The notes beneath the pieces were generated by a model. That model searched no databases. It worked only from the letters and a program-made list of their open reading frames with translations, and was not told where the DNA came from. A stretch of 64,000 nucleotides of DNA, taken from positions 217,898 to 281,897 of the forward strand of contig NZ_CP007203.1 in the NCBI RefSeq assembly GCF_000340565.2, in the 5' to 3' direction. Both the position numbers and the translations under genes were made by a program. How positions within the stretch are numbered: position 1 is the stretch's first letter; every line of letters begins with the position of its first letter. Below, in pieces: positions 17,781 through 27,724 of this stretch. The DNA is from Nodularia spumigena CCY9414 (GTDB lineage Bacteria > Cyanobacteriota > Cyanobacteriia > Cyanobacteriales > Nostocaceae).

Positions 17781-18575
17781 TCAATCTGTAAGTAGCCGAA
17801 TTTTAATTTCCTGGTAAAATTCGTCTTGTAATAACTCGACTTTAGATTGAGATGAGAGCAGTAGTAGCGCCCAGAAAACACTAACCATGTGGCTATTTTC
17901 TGACTCATGAGGCGAATTATTTTGGTGTGGTTGTTTTTTTTGAGTCCACAAATCTACCAGCTGTTCTAGATTTAAACAATTCTGTTCTAGAAATAGCTGT
18001 TTTGCGGAACAATGCAACACTTGCTCTAGTTCCCCAGCTACTTCCGTCAGATTTTCTTGGTGAGCTAATTCTAGCGCCTGTCGCATATTTTGGTCGCTGG
18101 ACTGACGCTTGGGGCGAACAGGTTTGCTGGATTTCTGCACAAGTTTGAGCTGGTTCGCCATAATTTGCAATTGCTTGATTAACTCTTGCTGAGTTACACG
18201 ACGCTTTGGTGGTGGCATTGCTGAAGGACGGCGGCTCAGGTGTCGCTCTAATTGTAGACGATGAGCATGATGTAATAACCCATTTTCACTTAGAGAGAGG
18301 GCATCATCTGCCACATCATCCTGTAGGTTATCTACTGTAGACAATTGCATCAAAGTGTTAGCTTTGAATAACACTAGCATTGATGCTGACAAAAAAGCTT
18401 GTCCCGATTGCGACAAGTCGGATTCAATAGCTCCTTTAACTGTGGCCACCGGTGCCATTAGTTCTAAGTAACGGTCAATTACCTCAATTACCTGCACATC
18501 CCAAGGATCGATGTCGCCTTGTTCTGCCTGAGCAATCAGGTGTGTGATTGTTTCTAATAACTCGGAAGCAAGCAT
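17781..18575 (-). CDS. scpA: Segregation and condensation protein A
   Basis: ScpA is the kleisin that bridges the SMC heads in chromosome condensation. The N-terminal helical domain (LLETITHLIAQAEQGDIDPWDVQVIEVIDRYLEL) is the strongest family mark. The C-terminal winged helix ends with SQSKVELLQDEFYQEIKI. The middle is rich in K/R/Q (PPPKRRVTQQELIKQLQ), as in other cyanobacterial ScpA. At 264 residues the length is normal. scpB and smc are not in this window. Confidence 0.88.
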   Translation of the reverse strand: MLASELLETITHLIAQAEQGDIDPWDVQVIEVIDRYLELMAPVATVKGAIESDLSQSGQAFLSASMLVLFKANTLMQLSTVDNLQDDVADDALSLSENGLLHHAHRLQLERHLSRRPSAMPPPKRRVTQQELIKQLQIMANQLKLVQKSSKPVRPKRQSSDQNMRQALELAHQENLTEVAGELEQVLHCSAKQLFLEQNCLNLEQLVDLWTQKKQPHQNNSPHESENSHMVSVFWALLLLSSQSKVELLQDEFYQEIKIRLLTD

Positions 18576-18610
18576 AAAATTTTGACAAAAACCTTAATGA
18601 AAGATTTTCT

Positions 18611-18781
18611 GAATATATAGGACTCCTATTTGATTTCTGTTGGCGTAGCCTGCGCTTTGCGCTTACAACTCAAAAAGCTGTTTCCCACGGACCACTCCCT
18701 ACGGACCACTCCCCACCTACGCAAGTAAGTATGGCTACGCCACGCAAGCTATCAAAAATCAAAGCGGATTACTATATATAC
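18611..18781. mobile_element. MITE-like element with TATAGGACTCCTATTTGATTT-type termini
   Basis: The left end reads TATATAGGACTCCTATTTGA and the right end, inverted, reads TATATAGTAATCCGCTTTGA, so about 23 bases form an imperfect terminal inverted repeat. The interior holds GGCGTAGCC/GGCTACGCC and two copies of CGGACCACTCC. A second left end of this family is seen at about 61789-61815. There is no transposase gene. The rest of the gap to pnp (18782-18999) shows hairpins but no gene. Confidence 0.5.
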
Positions 18782-18999
18782 AGTAAGTGATTTGGAGCGA
18801 TCGCTAAACAATCCCTGTTATAGTTCCGGTCAAGAGTTATGTTTTGCTAATTTAAATGCAGCGAGCCTGTGTAGCAGGCTTTGTTTCTATGGCGCGACTT
18901 CAGTCCTTCGGCTGTTATTTTAAATTTCAGAAACCCACGGCGATGCCTTGAAACTAGGCATCGCGGATTTTAGATTTTTATCTAAAATCCCCAATCGAT

Positions 19000-21156
19000 T
19001 TATCGATTCACTGCCGCAGCTTCTCGCGCCGCCGTCGCCTGGTCTGGGTGGATACCCAAACGTGTGAGATTTATTCGTCCTTTATTGTCAATTTCTCGCA
19101 CTTTGACAATGACTTCATCCCCAACAGCTACTTCATCTTCAACTTTGCCAACGCGATAGTCAGCTAATTGAGAAATGTGAATCATGCCTTCTTTTCCAGG
19201 CAGAAATTCTACAAATGCACCAATAGGGATAATCCGAGTCACACGCCCAGCATAAACATCACCTTCGTGTAACTTACGAGTCATACCTTGAATGATGTTA
19301 CGAGCTTTCTTAGCTCTACTTTCATCCACAGCAGAAATCGTCACGGTCCCATCGTCTTCGATGTCAATTTTCGCACCAGTTTCTTCAGTGATGCCCTTGA
19401 TGGTTTTACCTCCGGGTCCAATGACCAGACCAATCATGTCTGAATCAATCTTGATAGTCAATAGACGTGGGGCATAGGGTGAGGTTTCAACCCGTGGTTC
19501 TTGGATAGTCTGGAGCATTTTATCCAGAATATGCAACCGGGCTGATTTCGCTTGATGCACAGCTTGGGCAATTACATCCAACGACAAACCGGATATTTTC
19601 ATATCCATTTGTAAGGCGGTAATCCCGGTATCTGTGCCGGCGACTTTAAAATCCATATCGCCTAAGAAGTCCTCAATGCCCTGAATATCAGTCAGGACTC
19701 GCACTTCGTCACCTTCTTTAATCAAACCCATTGCTGCACCGCTTACGGGTTTGAGGATTGGGACACCAGCATCCATCAAAGATAGAGTGGAACCGCACAC
19801 TGAACCCATCGAAGTGGAACCGTTGGAAGAAAGCACTTCTGAGACTACGCGAATCACGTAAGGAAATGCTTCTTTTGACGGTAGCACAGGAACCAGCGCT
19901 CGTTCTGCTAAAGCACCATGACCGATTTCGCGCCTACCTGGAAAACGCATCGGTTTAGTTTCCCCAACTGAGAACGGAGGAAAGTTGTAATGATGCAGGT
20001 AACGTTTGGATTGGTCTGTTTGCAGGTCATCGTTGAGGTTTTGAGCATCTCCAGGAGTCCCCAGGGTACAAGTGGATAATACTTGGGTTAATCCCCGGTT
20101 AAATAAACCACTACCGTGGACTCGCTTGGGTAACACACCAACTTGACAAGAAACTGGACGGACTTCATCGAGTTTGCGACCATCAACGCGCACGTTGTCG
20201 TCAACGATTTGACGGCGCATGAAGTGTTTTGTGATGTCTTTAAAGGTGTTACCAAGTGCCTTGCTGTTTGCCGTTGCAGCAGCTCGCACTTCGTTTTCTT
20301 CTGGCAATTCATTAATTGCACTCGCGACTTGCTCCTTGACAACATCCAAAGCTTCATCCCGTTGGGCTTTGGTGTATTCAAATTGAGACAGAATTTTCTT
20401 AATTTCATCGCTGGCGCGATCGCGGATATAATTGCTCAGAGTGGGGTCTTCCTCTGGTGGTGCTTCTTGCACAACTTTCAGACCCATTTCCGCTAACAAA
20501 TCTTGTTGCGCTTGAATTAAATCTCTTACCGCTTCATAACCAAAATCAATTGCTTCAATAATATCCTGCTCTGGCAATTGATTGGCTCCCGCCTCCACCA
20601 TGATTACACCGTGGGGTGAACCAGCCACAATCAGATCCAAGTCTCCGTTCTCTGTTTCGGCATAGGTGGGGTTAATAATGAAATCATCACCCACTAAACC
20701 AACTCGCACTGCGGCCATTGGTCCATTAAACGGAATTTGTGCCATCAAGGTAGCAATGGAAGCGCCAGTCACTGCTAGGACATCAGGTGGTACCAACTCA
20801 TCCATCGACAGCGTAAAGGCGATAATTTGCAGATCATCCCGCAACCATGTAGGAAATAAAGGTCTCATGGGGCGGTCTATGAGACGGCTGGTCAGAATTG
20901 TTTTTTCTGGTGGACGACCTTCTCTCCGCATGATTCCTCCGGGAATCCTACCTGCGGCATACAATCTTTCTTCGTAATCTACTGTCAGGGGAAGAAAATC
21001 AATTCCTTCTCTGCCCTTGGAACGAGTAGCGGTCACTAAAACAGATGTGTCCCCTGATTCTATTAAAACCGACCCACCAGCTTGGGGAGCTAGTAAGCCT
21101 ACTTTCAGTCTAATATCCCTGCCATCGAAGGATATTGACTTATCAACTTCTGCCAT
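19000..21156 (-). CDS. pnp: Polyribonucleotide nucleotidyltransferase (PNPase)
   Basis: PNPase degrades RNA 3' to 5' with phosphate and can add tails. Two RNase PH domains are present, with [19 protein letters not shown] and [13 protein letters not shown] in the first and [12 protein letters not shown]...DAGVP in the second, joined by a helical linker. A KH domain ([17 protein letters not shown]) and an S1 domain ([19 protein letters not shown]) follow. The length of 718 is full size. Cyanobacterial PNPase probably also supplies poly(A)-like tails. It is a single-gene unit about 100 bp from the GNAT gene on the same strand. Confidence 0.97.
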   Translation of the reverse strand: MAEVDKSISFDGRDIRLKVGLLAPQAGGSVLIESGDTSVLVTATRSKGREGIDFLPLTVDYEERLYAAGRIPGGIMRREGRPPEKTILTSRLIDRPMRPLFPTWLRDDLQIIAFTLSMDELVPPDVLAVTGASIATLMAQIPFNGPMAAVRVGLVGDDFIINPTYAETENGDLDLIVAGSPHGVIMVEAGANQLPEQDIIEAIDFGYEAVRDLIQAQQDLLAEMGLKVVQEAPPEEDPTLSNYIRDRASDEIKKILSQFEYTKAQRDEALDVVKEQVASAINELPEENEVRAAATANSKALGNTFKDITKHFMRRQIVDDNVRVDGRKLDEVRPVSCQVGVLPKRVHGSGLFNRGLTQVLSTCTLGTPGDAQNLNDDLQTDQSKRYLHHYNFPPFSVGETKPMRFPGRREIGHGALAERALVPVLPSKEAFPYVIRVVSEVLSSNGSTSMGSVCGSTLSLMDAGVPILKPVSGAAMGLIKEGDEVRVLTDIQGIEDFLGDMDFKVAGTDTGITALQMDMKISGLSLDVIAQAVHQAKSARLHILDKMLQTIQEPRVETSPYAPRLLTIKIDSDMIGLVIGPGGKTIKGITEETGAKIDIEDDGTVTISAVDESRAKKARNIIQGMTRKLHEGDVYAGRVTRIIPIGAFVEFLPGKEGMIHISQLADYRVGKVEDEVAVGDEVIVKVREIDNKGRINLTRLGIHPDQATAAREAAAVNR

Positions 21157-21257
21157 TCAGTTTTTTTTCCTTCTCTTTCGCTTTTCTCTTTCTGTGGCAA
21201 TCCTAACATTTCTGCCCTCAGACTGACTTCTGGTACACACAAAGATAAACAAGTCGT

Positions 21258-21812
21258 TCAACGCAAAGCCCGATAGAAAATTAGCGCCTCTGCTACCTGT
21301 CCATCTCCTAGCTTCACTGCACGCGGAATATTGCCAATAATATCAAATCCCAAGGACTGCCAAAGTTTAACTGAAGGTATATTAGTTGCAAAGACCAAAT
21401 TGAACATCACTGCTTCGTACCCCAGGTTTGCTGCTATGACTAGCATCGCCTCGCCCATTAACCGTCCAATACCCTGACCGCGTAACCCAGGTTGTACAAT
21501 AAAACCAGCGTTGCAAATATGGCTACACATACCAGGGAAGTTAGGCTTTAGATAAAATGCCCCTAGCACTTCTTTTGGCTTGTGTGTCGTATCTTGAGCA
21601 GATGTCCTCACCACGAAGGCATCCTGACTCAACCAGTAAGCTGCAAATGCCTGCTGCGACAAAGGTTTATTTTGGGGGTAGGTTTTGCCTTCATTAATTA
21701 CGCAATTTAGTAATGACCTCACTTCCTCCTGTTCTTCGGGTTTCATATAATCTAGTTCGATGGCTAAGTCATTTTTTAAAACTTTTTCAAAAGGGAATTT
21801 CATTAGCAACAA
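21258..21812 (-). CDS. GNAT-family N-acetyltransferase
   Basis: The 184-residue protein has the acetyl-CoA loop GLRGQGIGRLMGEAM and the downstream beta-bulge region FNLVFATNIPSVKLWQSLGF, which define the GNAT fold. The preceding strand AGFIVQPGLRG fits motif A. The substrate cannot be deduced. The start may be the ATG at 21812 or the one at 21803 (MKFPFEK). It sits just upstream of pnp on the same strand, so both could share a promoter. Confidence 0.85.
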   Translation of the reverse strand: MLLMKFPFEKVLKNDLAIELDYMKPEEQEEVRSLLNCVINEGKTYPQNKPLSQQAFAAYWLSQDAFVVRTSAQDTTHKPKEVLGAFYLKPNFPGMCSHICNAGFIVQPGLRGQGIGRLMGEAMLVIAANLGYEAVMFNLVFATNIPSVKLWQSLGFDIIGNIPRAVKLGDGQVAEALIFYRALR

Positions 21813-22294
21813 ATTTTATGAATGTTGATTATTACTTGAATTTACCATATCCAACATTTGAATTTTTGTATTTTGTCCGATATGCAATCAGTAATTCGTC
21901 GTAAATTATTCAAGGCTTGTAGTCAGGACTTTAGTCCTGAATTAAGGGTTAAATAACAATATTTTCACATTGCTTCACATATAACTATCCTATTTGATTT
22001 ATGAATTTATCGTTCGCGTAGCGTGCGCGAAGCGCATACCGCCAAGTCGCCTTCGCGTAGCGTCTCCCCTTCTCCCAAAGGGAGAGGCTAGCGCCAAGGG
22101 AGAAGATCGCCAAGTGAACAAGTAAAGAGGTTCAGAAATGATTTAGGATTGCTATAGTTACGTTTATCCTCGCCCACTTACTTATTTTTCCATTAGGCAA
22201 AGTCTACAACATAGAAGTAATTATGTCTATTCATATTACAGAAAAATTAGATAATTAATAATTTTAGTTTAATCAAAGTTTGAGTAGTTAGTAC
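21813..22294. repeat. 480-bp gap with hairpins and GCGCTAGCC palindrome cluster
   Basis: The hairpin TCAGGACT-TT-AGTCCTGA lies at 21923-21940. A dense cluster at 22012-22110 follows: CGCGTAGCGTGCGCGAAGCG, then CTCCCCTTCTCCCAAAGGGA and GGCTAGCGCC. The same cluster, doubled and inverted, fills the MITE at 41013-41206. No gene is visible; the last 100 bp are AT-rich and probably hold the promoter of the SNF2 gene. Confidence 0.75.
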
Positions 22295-25200
22295 ATGGCA
22301 ATTTTACACGGTAATTGGTTAGTAAGAAATCAAAATGGTTGTTTATTTATTTGGGGTGAAACTTGGCGTTCATCACGAGTCGATTTTGCTCTGAATGTAT
22401 CTCAAGATATACCACTACATCCATTGGTAATGTCACCAATTGATTTGAGTGAGTTGTTAAGTTATCATAATATCAAAATTCCTAGCTTAATACAGCAATC
22501 CCAAGTTGCTTTATCTGGCACTGGGCGAACTCGTAAAAGTACAAGTACTACTAAATTTAGCTGGACAACTCACTCTCTAATCATTGATTTACCAACTCAT
22601 ATCTCAGAAAATAATCCCCAAGAAATAGAATTTATTTCCCCTTTGCATTCTGCTACTTTGGGTTCTGAAATAAATTCACCCCAATATCTCCAACCGTGGC
22701 GAGTCGAGGGTTTTTGTCTCAACCCCACTGAAGCGATAAAATTTCTCGCTGCTGTTCCTTTAAATGCTGCTAGAGAAGAAGATACTTTGTTCGGTGGAGA
22801 TTTACGTTTTTGGTCACAAATTGCCCGTTGGAGTTTGGATTTAATCTCTCGGTGTAAGTTTTTGCCAACTATTCAAAGACAGTTTGATAGTTCTATTGTT
22901 GCTAGGTGGCAAGTGCTTTTAGACAGTGCAATAGATGGAACACGCCTGGAAAAATTTTCTGCAAAAATGCCATTAGCTTGTCGTACTTATCGGAAGGGAA
23001 TGGGGAGTGGGGAGTGGGGAGTGGGGAGTGGGGAGGAATCTTCCCCATCCATAATGTATGTAGATTTTCCAACTGAACCCCAGGAACTATTATTAGGATT
23101 TCTCAACAGTACCATAGATGCCCAAGTGCGAGAAATGTTAGCTTCTCAACCTCTACTAGAAACTAGAGTGATGGCATCTTTACCATCTGCGGTGCGACAG
23201 TGGTTGCAAGGTTTAACCAGTGCATCTCACACAGTGAATGCAGATGCAATGGAAGTAGAAAGATTAGAAGCAGCCCTGAAATCTTGGACTATGCCGTTGC
23301 AATATCAACTGGTAGGAAAACCCTCGTTTCGCGCCTGTTTTCAACTGCTTCCCCCTGCTTCTGGGGCAACAGATTGGATATTGGCATATTTTCTCCAAGC
23401 TGCGGATGATGAAAATTTATTAGTGGATGCGGCAACTATTTGGCATCACCCAGTTGAACAATTAGTTTATCAAAATCGCACCATTGATCAACCCCAAGAA
23501 ACTTTATTGCGGGGCTTGGGTTTAGCTTCGCGATTATATCCAGTTCTTACACCGAGTTTAGAAACAGAATATCCCCAATGTTGTCGCCTCAACCCATTAC
23601 AAGCTTATGAATTTATCAAGTCTGTAGCTTGGCGATTTGAAGATAGTGGTTTGGGGGTAATTTTACCTCCTAGTTTGACTAACCGCGAAGGATGGGCGAA
23701 CCGTTTGGGGTTAAAAATTAGTGCTGAAACTCAAAAGAAAAAACAGGGACGCTTGGGTTTACAAAGTTTACTGAATTTTCAATGGCAATTGGCAATTGGT
23801 GGACAAACAATTTCTAAAACCGAGTTTAATAAACTGGTAGCTTTAAATAGCCCACTGGTAGAAATTAACGGCGAATGGGTGGAATTGCGACCCCAGGATA
23901 TTAAAACAGCACAGACATTTTTTGCTTCTCGTAAAGACGAAATGACGCTTTCTTTGGAAGATGCTTTACGCCTCAGTTCTGGCGATACCCAAGCGATTGA
24001 AAAGTTACCTGTGGTCAGTTTTGAAGCATCTGGGACATTGCAAGAGTTAATTGGGGCGTTAACCAATAATCAAGCCATTTCACCCCTCCCAACACCTGCA
24101 AATTTTCAAGGACAGTTACGACCTTATCAAGAAAGAGGGGCGGCTTGGCTGGCTTTCTTAGAACGTTGGGGTTTAGGTGCTTGTTTGGCTGATGATATGG
24201 GGCTGGGAAAAACAATTCAGTTAATTGCCTTTTTACTGCACCTCAAAGAACAAGACGCACTGGAAAATCCCACATTACTTGTTTGTCCGACTTCTATTTT
24301 AGGTAACTGGGAACGGGAAATTAAAAAATTTGCTCCTACTCTCAAAGTTTTACAGCACCACGGCGATAAACGTCTCAAAGGTAAAGCGTTTGTAGAAGCA
24401 GTCAAAAAACACGATGTAATTATTACCAGTTACTCACTCGTTCACCGGGATATTAAATCTTTGCAGAGTGTCGATTGGCAAACAGTTGTATTAGATGAAG
24501 CCCAGAATGTGAAAAATCCTGAAGCTAAACAATCGCAGGCTGTGAGGGGATTAAAAACTACATTTCGCATAGCTTTAACAGGGACACCAGTAGAAAACAA
24601 ACTGCAAGAATTGTGGTCTATTTTAGATTTTCTTAATCCTGGGTATTTGGGAAATCGTCAATTTTTCCAGAGACGGTTTGCTATGCCAATTGAAAAGTAT
24701 GGTGATACAGCATCTTTAAATCAATTGCGGGGTTTAGTTCAACCGTTTATTCTACGTCGTCTGAAAACAGATCGTGATATTATTCAAGATTTGCCAGAAA
24801 AGCAAGAAATGACGGTTTTTTGTGGGCTTGCGGCTGAACAAGCTGCACTTTATCAACAAGTAGTTGAAGCATCTTTAGTAGAAATTGAATCTGCTGAGGG
24901 TTTGCAACGTCGAGGGATGATTTTAGCTTTACTTGTGAAACTTAAACAAATCTGTAATCATCCAGCCCAATATTTGAAAGCCGCGACATTACAAGAACAT
25001 AGTTCTGCTAAACTGCAACGGCTAGATGAAATGTTAACGGTAGCTTTGGAGGAAGGAGATAGGGCTTTAATTTTCACTCAATTTGCTGAATGGGGTAAGT
25101 TATTAAAAGCTCATTTACAACAAACACTTGGGAAAGAAATATTCTTTTTATATGGTGGTAGCAGTAAAAAACAACGCGAGGAAATGATTGACCGTTTCCA

Positions 25201-25558
25201 ACATGACCCCCAAGGACCTCCGATTATGATTCTTTCTTTAAAAGCGGGTGGGGTAGGCTTGAATTTAACCAGGGCTAATCATGTATTTCACTTTGATAGA
25301 TGGTGGAATCCCGCAGTGGAAAATCAAGCGACAGATAGAGTATTTCGTATTGGTCAAACCCGGAATGTGCAAGTGCATAAATTTGTCTGTACTGGCACAT
25401 TAGAAGAAAAAATTCATGACATGATTGAAAGTAAAAAACAATTAGCGGAACAAGTAGTTGGTGCTGGTGAGGAGTGGCTGACTGAAATGAATACTGACCA
25501 ATTGCGTGATTTACTCATTCTTGATCGCAGTGCCATAATTGATGAGGATGAAGTTTAA
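22295..25558 (+). CDS. SNF2-family DNA-dependent ATPase / helicase
   Basis: The 1087-residue protein has a long N-terminal region (about 600 residues) followed by a full Swi2/Snf2 motor. LRPYQERGAAWLAFL precedes motif I DDMGLGKTIQ near residue 633. Motif II is LDEAQNVKN near 732, motif III ALTGTPVEN, and the C-terminal lobe has LIFTQFAEWG, SLKAGGVGLNLT and RIGQTRNVQVHKF. Such bacterial SNF2 proteins often pair with SWIM zinc-finger proteins, and one lies 1.3 kb downstream. An in-frame block of GGGGAGT heptamers near residue 236 adds a Gly/Glu/Trp-rich loop. Remodelling or translocating on DNA is the expected activity; the biological role is unknown. Confidence 0.93.
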   Translation: MAILHGNWLVRNQNGCLFIWGETWRSSRVDFALNVSQDIPLHPLVMSPIDLSELLSYHNIKIPSLIQQSQVALSGTGRTRKSTSTTKFSWTTHSLIIDLPTHISENNPQEIEFISPLHSATLGSEINSPQYLQPWRVEGFCLNPTEAIKFLAAVPLNAAREEDTLFGGDLRFWSQIARWSLDLISRCKFLPTIQRQFDSSIVARWQVLLDSAIDGTRLEKFSAKMPLACRTYRKGMGSGEWGVGSGEESSPSIMYVDFPTEPQELLLGFLNSTIDAQVREMLASQPLLETRVMASLPSAVRQWLQGLTSASHTVNADAMEVERLEAALKSWTMPLQYQLVGKPSFRACFQLLPPASGATDWILAYFLQAADDENLLVDAATIWHHPVEQLVYQNRTIDQPQETLLRGLGLASRLYPVLTPSLETEYPQCCRLNPLQAYEFIKSVAWRFEDSGLGVILPPSLTNREGWANRLGLKISAETQKKKQGRLGLQSLLNFQWQLAIGGQTISKTEFNKLVALNSPLVEINGEWVELRPQDIKTAQTFFASRKDEMTLSLEDALRLSSGDTQAIEKLPVVSFEASGTLQELIGALTNNQAISPLPTPANFQGQLRPYQERGAAWLAFLERWGLGACLADDMGLGKTIQLIAFLLHLKEQDALENPTLLVCPTSILGNWEREIKKFAPTLKVLQHHGDKRLKGKAFVEAVKKHDVIITSYSLVHRDIKSLQSVDWQTVVLDEAQNVKNPEAKQSQAVRGLKTTFRIALTGTPVENKLQELWSILDFLNPGYLGNRQFFQRRFAMPIEKYGDTASLNQLRGLVQPFILRRLKTDRDIIQDLPEKQEMTVFCGLAAEQAALYQQVVEASLVEIESAEGLQRRGMILALLVKLKQICNHPAQYLKAATLQEHSSAKLQRLDEMLTVALEEGDRALIFTQFAEWGKLLKAHLQQTLGKEIFFLYGGSSKKQREEMIDRFQHDPQGPPIMILSLKAGGVGLNLTRANHVFHFDRWWNPAVENQATDRVFRIGQTRNVQVHKFVCTGTLEEKIHDMIESKKQLAEQVVGAGEEWLTEMNTDQLRDLLILDRSAIIDEDEV
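23001..23036 (+). repeat. STRR1 heptamers (GGGGAGT) inside the SNF2 coding region
   Basis: About five GGGGAGT units are read in frame as the peptide MGSGEWGVGSGEE. Three heptamers make 21 bases, so the repeat can grow by 21 without a frameshift. The same family occurs between genes at 16403-16457 and 13558-13588 in the opposite sense. Confidence 0.9.
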
Positions 25559-25573
25559 AGAATAATAAAGTAG

Positions 25574-25627
25574 TATAAGAACCCCACCCCCAACCCCCTC
25601 CCCGCCAGCGAGGAGGGGGCTATGATA
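25574..25627. repeat. Left direct repeat flanking the Rpn gene
   Basis: TATAAGAACCCCACCC, AGCGAGGAGGGGGCTATGAT and surrounding bases recur downstream of the Rpn gene at 26729-26767 in the same orientation, with an internal deletion in the right copy. The GAGGAGGGG part can pair with CCCCTCC in the left copy as a hairpin. Confidence 0.8.
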
Positions 25628-25711
25628 TACCTTATATGATTAGGAAAAGCTATATGAAAATAGCACCGCAATTAAAGCTTTTTTTCCAATTTTCTTTACT
25701 CAGAAAACAAG

Positions 25712-26638
25712 ATGACAAACAAGATAGACCATGACCGCTTATTCAAAGAACTAATATCAAACTTTTTCATAGAATTTATAGAATTATTCTTTCCTCAAGT
25801 GATTGAATATATAGACACCACATCAATTACATTTTTAGACAAAGAAATATTTACGGATGTCACCGCAGGAGACAAATATGAAACAGACCTAATAGTTAAA
25901 GTAAAATTTCTAGGGCAACCGTCTTACTTTGTGATTCATATTGAAGCTGAATCAGGTGCAAGACCGAAATTTAATCAAAGAATGTTTCGTTATTTTGCGA
26001 GATTAGATGAAAAATTGGACTTACCAATATATCCGATAGTTATATTTTCCTACGACTCACCCAAAACCGTAGCCGTGAATAACTATCAAATCAACTTTCC
26101 CGATTTTGAAGTGCTAAAATTTAATTATCAAGTAGTGCAACTGAATCAACTCAACTGGCGAGACTTTTTAATTCGTCCAAATCCAGTTGCATCGGCTTTG
26201 ATGTCAAAAATGAATATAGCACCAGAAGATAGGCCAAAAGTCAAAGCGGAATGTTTAAGGTTATTAGTTACCTTAAAATTAAATCCAGCCAAAATGCAAT
26301 TGATATCAGGGTTCATTGACACGTATTTGAGATTGAATAAAATAGAAGAAGAGAAATTTCAAGCAGAAATAGGTACATTAATCAAAGAAGAGAAGGAGGA
26401 AGTTATGCAAATTGTCACCAGTTGGATGGAAGAAGGAATTGAGACAGGCATTGAAAGAGGCATTGAAAGAGAAAAAAATTTGATTCTCAGGTTAATTAAT
26501 AAAAAGTTTGGAGAAATTGATAGAGAATTAGAAACTGAAATCAGAAGTTTAAATATAGAAGTTATTGAGGCTTTAGGAGAGGCAATATTTGATTTAAATA
26601 CTGTAGAAAATTTGCAAAGTTGGGTAAATAATTTATAA
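25712..26638 (+). CDS. Rpn-family PD-(D/E)xK nuclease with DUF4351-like C-terminus
   Basis: The 308-residue protein begins with the Rpn/PD-(D/E)xK core: KYETDLIVKVKFLG supplies the aspartate (D59) and VIHIEAES the E-x-E pair (78-80) on the next strand, with the usual lysine position replaced. The middle is helical. The C-terminus, LILRLINKKFGEIDRELE with SLNIEVIEALGEAIFDL, is the DUF4351 tail found in cyanobacterial members. Repeated ETGIERGIER units form the linker. Rpn proteins promote recombination and behave like mobile genes. It sits between the SNF2 and SWIM genes and is flanked by direct repeats. Confidence 0.85.
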   Translation: MTNKIDHDRLFKELISNFFIEFIELFFPQVIEYIDTTSITFLDKEIFTDVTAGDKYETDLIVKVKFLGQPSYFVIHIEAESGARPKFNQRMFRYFARLDEKLDLPIYPIVIFSYDSPKTVAVNNYQINFPDFEVLKFNYQVVQLNQLNWRDFLIRPNPVASALMSKMNIAPEDRPKVKAECLRLLVTLKLNPAKMQLISGFIDTYLRLNKIEEEKFQAEIGTLIKEEKEEVMQIVTSWMEEGIETGIERGIEREKNLILRLINKKFGEIDRELETEIRSLNIEVIEALGEAIFDLNTVENLQSWVNNL

Positions 26639-26728
26639 CAAGTTTAGAATAGGTAGATATTGCTGATCATAAGCCTTTTGTTATAGAGTCAAATCATTTT
26701 ATAGCGGTTATCAGTTAAGTGAGATATA

Positions 26729-26767
26729 TATAAGAACCCCACCCGCAAGCGAGGAGGGGGCTATGAT
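26729..26767. repeat. Right direct repeat flanking the Rpn gene
   Basis: This is the shorter copy of the 25574-25627 sequence in the same orientation. It reads TATAAGAACCCCACCCGCAA and then GCGAGGAGGGGGCTATGAT. Confidence 0.8.
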
Positions 26768-26847
26768 GTAATTCATTCTAGTGCATACCGCTATATTGCT
26801 AGGATTTTGCTTGTATACCTGATCCAACCAAATGTTGGCATTTATTT

Positions 26848-27684
26848 ATGAATAACGATACCTTACAAGCAAGTAGAGAATGGTGGTCACAAAAGTGGCT
26901 AGAGTTACTGGATTCTTATCGGTTTAAAAAGCGTTTGGAACGGGCGAGGAATTATTCTCGTCAGGGTAATGTTTTAAATATTGAGTTTAAAGGGGCAAAG
27001 GTTTTAGCGAGAGTTCAAGGTAGTGAACCTGAACCTTATAAGGTTTCTCTTTCTATTGACCATTTTACTGAGGAGGAATGGGGTTATGTGATTGAAACTA
27101 TGTCCCAAAGAGCTATTTTTGCAGCGAAGCTGTTAGCGGGGGAAATGCCTCAAAATATTGAGGAGGTGTTTACAGCCAATGGTTTGTCTTTGTTTCCGTT
27201 TACACTTTCTGATGTTCACAGTAAATGCTCTTGTCCTGATAAGGCAAATCCTTGTAAACATATTGGTGCTGTATACTATCAGTTAGGCGATCGCTTCAGT
27301 GAAGACCCGTTTGTGCTGTTTCAGTTACGCGGACGCACTAAAGAGCAAATTATCAGCGATTTACGTCAATTACGCGGTGCTAAGGTGGAAGTCACAGCAC
27401 CGGAGACATCTGAAATTACACAGCCGACGACTCAGCCCCAAACCTCTGTTAACCTTAATGATTTTTGGCAATATCATGAACCTCTAGAGTCTTCCTTAGT
27501 GGTGATTACGCCGTCGGGTAGCGAAACGGTATTAGATGTATTGGGGGCGATTCCTTTAGCCAAAACTGAAGAAAGTACAGTCAGTTTAACCAATGCTGAT
27601 GTGGTGACGAAATATTTAGATACTGTTTATAAACAGGTGAGTCAGCAAGCTATGTTAGCAGCGATGAATATGGGCGGCGGTTGA
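26848..27684 (+). CDS. SWIM zinc-finger protein
   Basis: The 278-residue protein carries one SWIM motif, C127-x-C129-x6-C136-x-H138 (KCSCPDKANPCKHIGA), which binds zinc and contacts DNA or protein. The first 110 residues (REWWSQKWLELLDSYRFKKRL, then YSRQGNVLNIEFKGAKVLARV) match the domain usual before SWIM in partners of SNF2 helicases. The C-terminal half is loosely conserved. Its natural partner is the SNF2 gene at 22.3-25.6 kb; the Rpn gene now separates them. Confidence 0.88.
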   Translation: MNNDTLQASREWWSQKWLELLDSYRFKKRLERARNYSRQGNVLNIEFKGAKVLARVQGSEPEPYKVSLSIDHFTEEEWGYVIETMSQRAIFAAKLLAGEMPQNIEEVFTANGLSLFPFTLSDVHSKCSCPDKANPCKHIGAVYYQLGDRFSEDPFVLFQLRGRTKEQIISDLRQLRGAKVEVTAPETSEITQPTTQPQTSVNLNDFWQYHEPLESSLVVITPSGSETVLDVLGAIPLAKTEESTVSLTNADVVTKYLDTVYKQVSQQAMLAAMNMGGG

Positions 27685-27724
27685 TGGGATTGGGAGCATC
27701 TGGATTTTGTAGAAATCCCTAGAC

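Noticed and set aside
20088-20496. Frames of 106 and 117 residues over pnp
   Set aside because: Both are shadows of the pnp gene in other frames.
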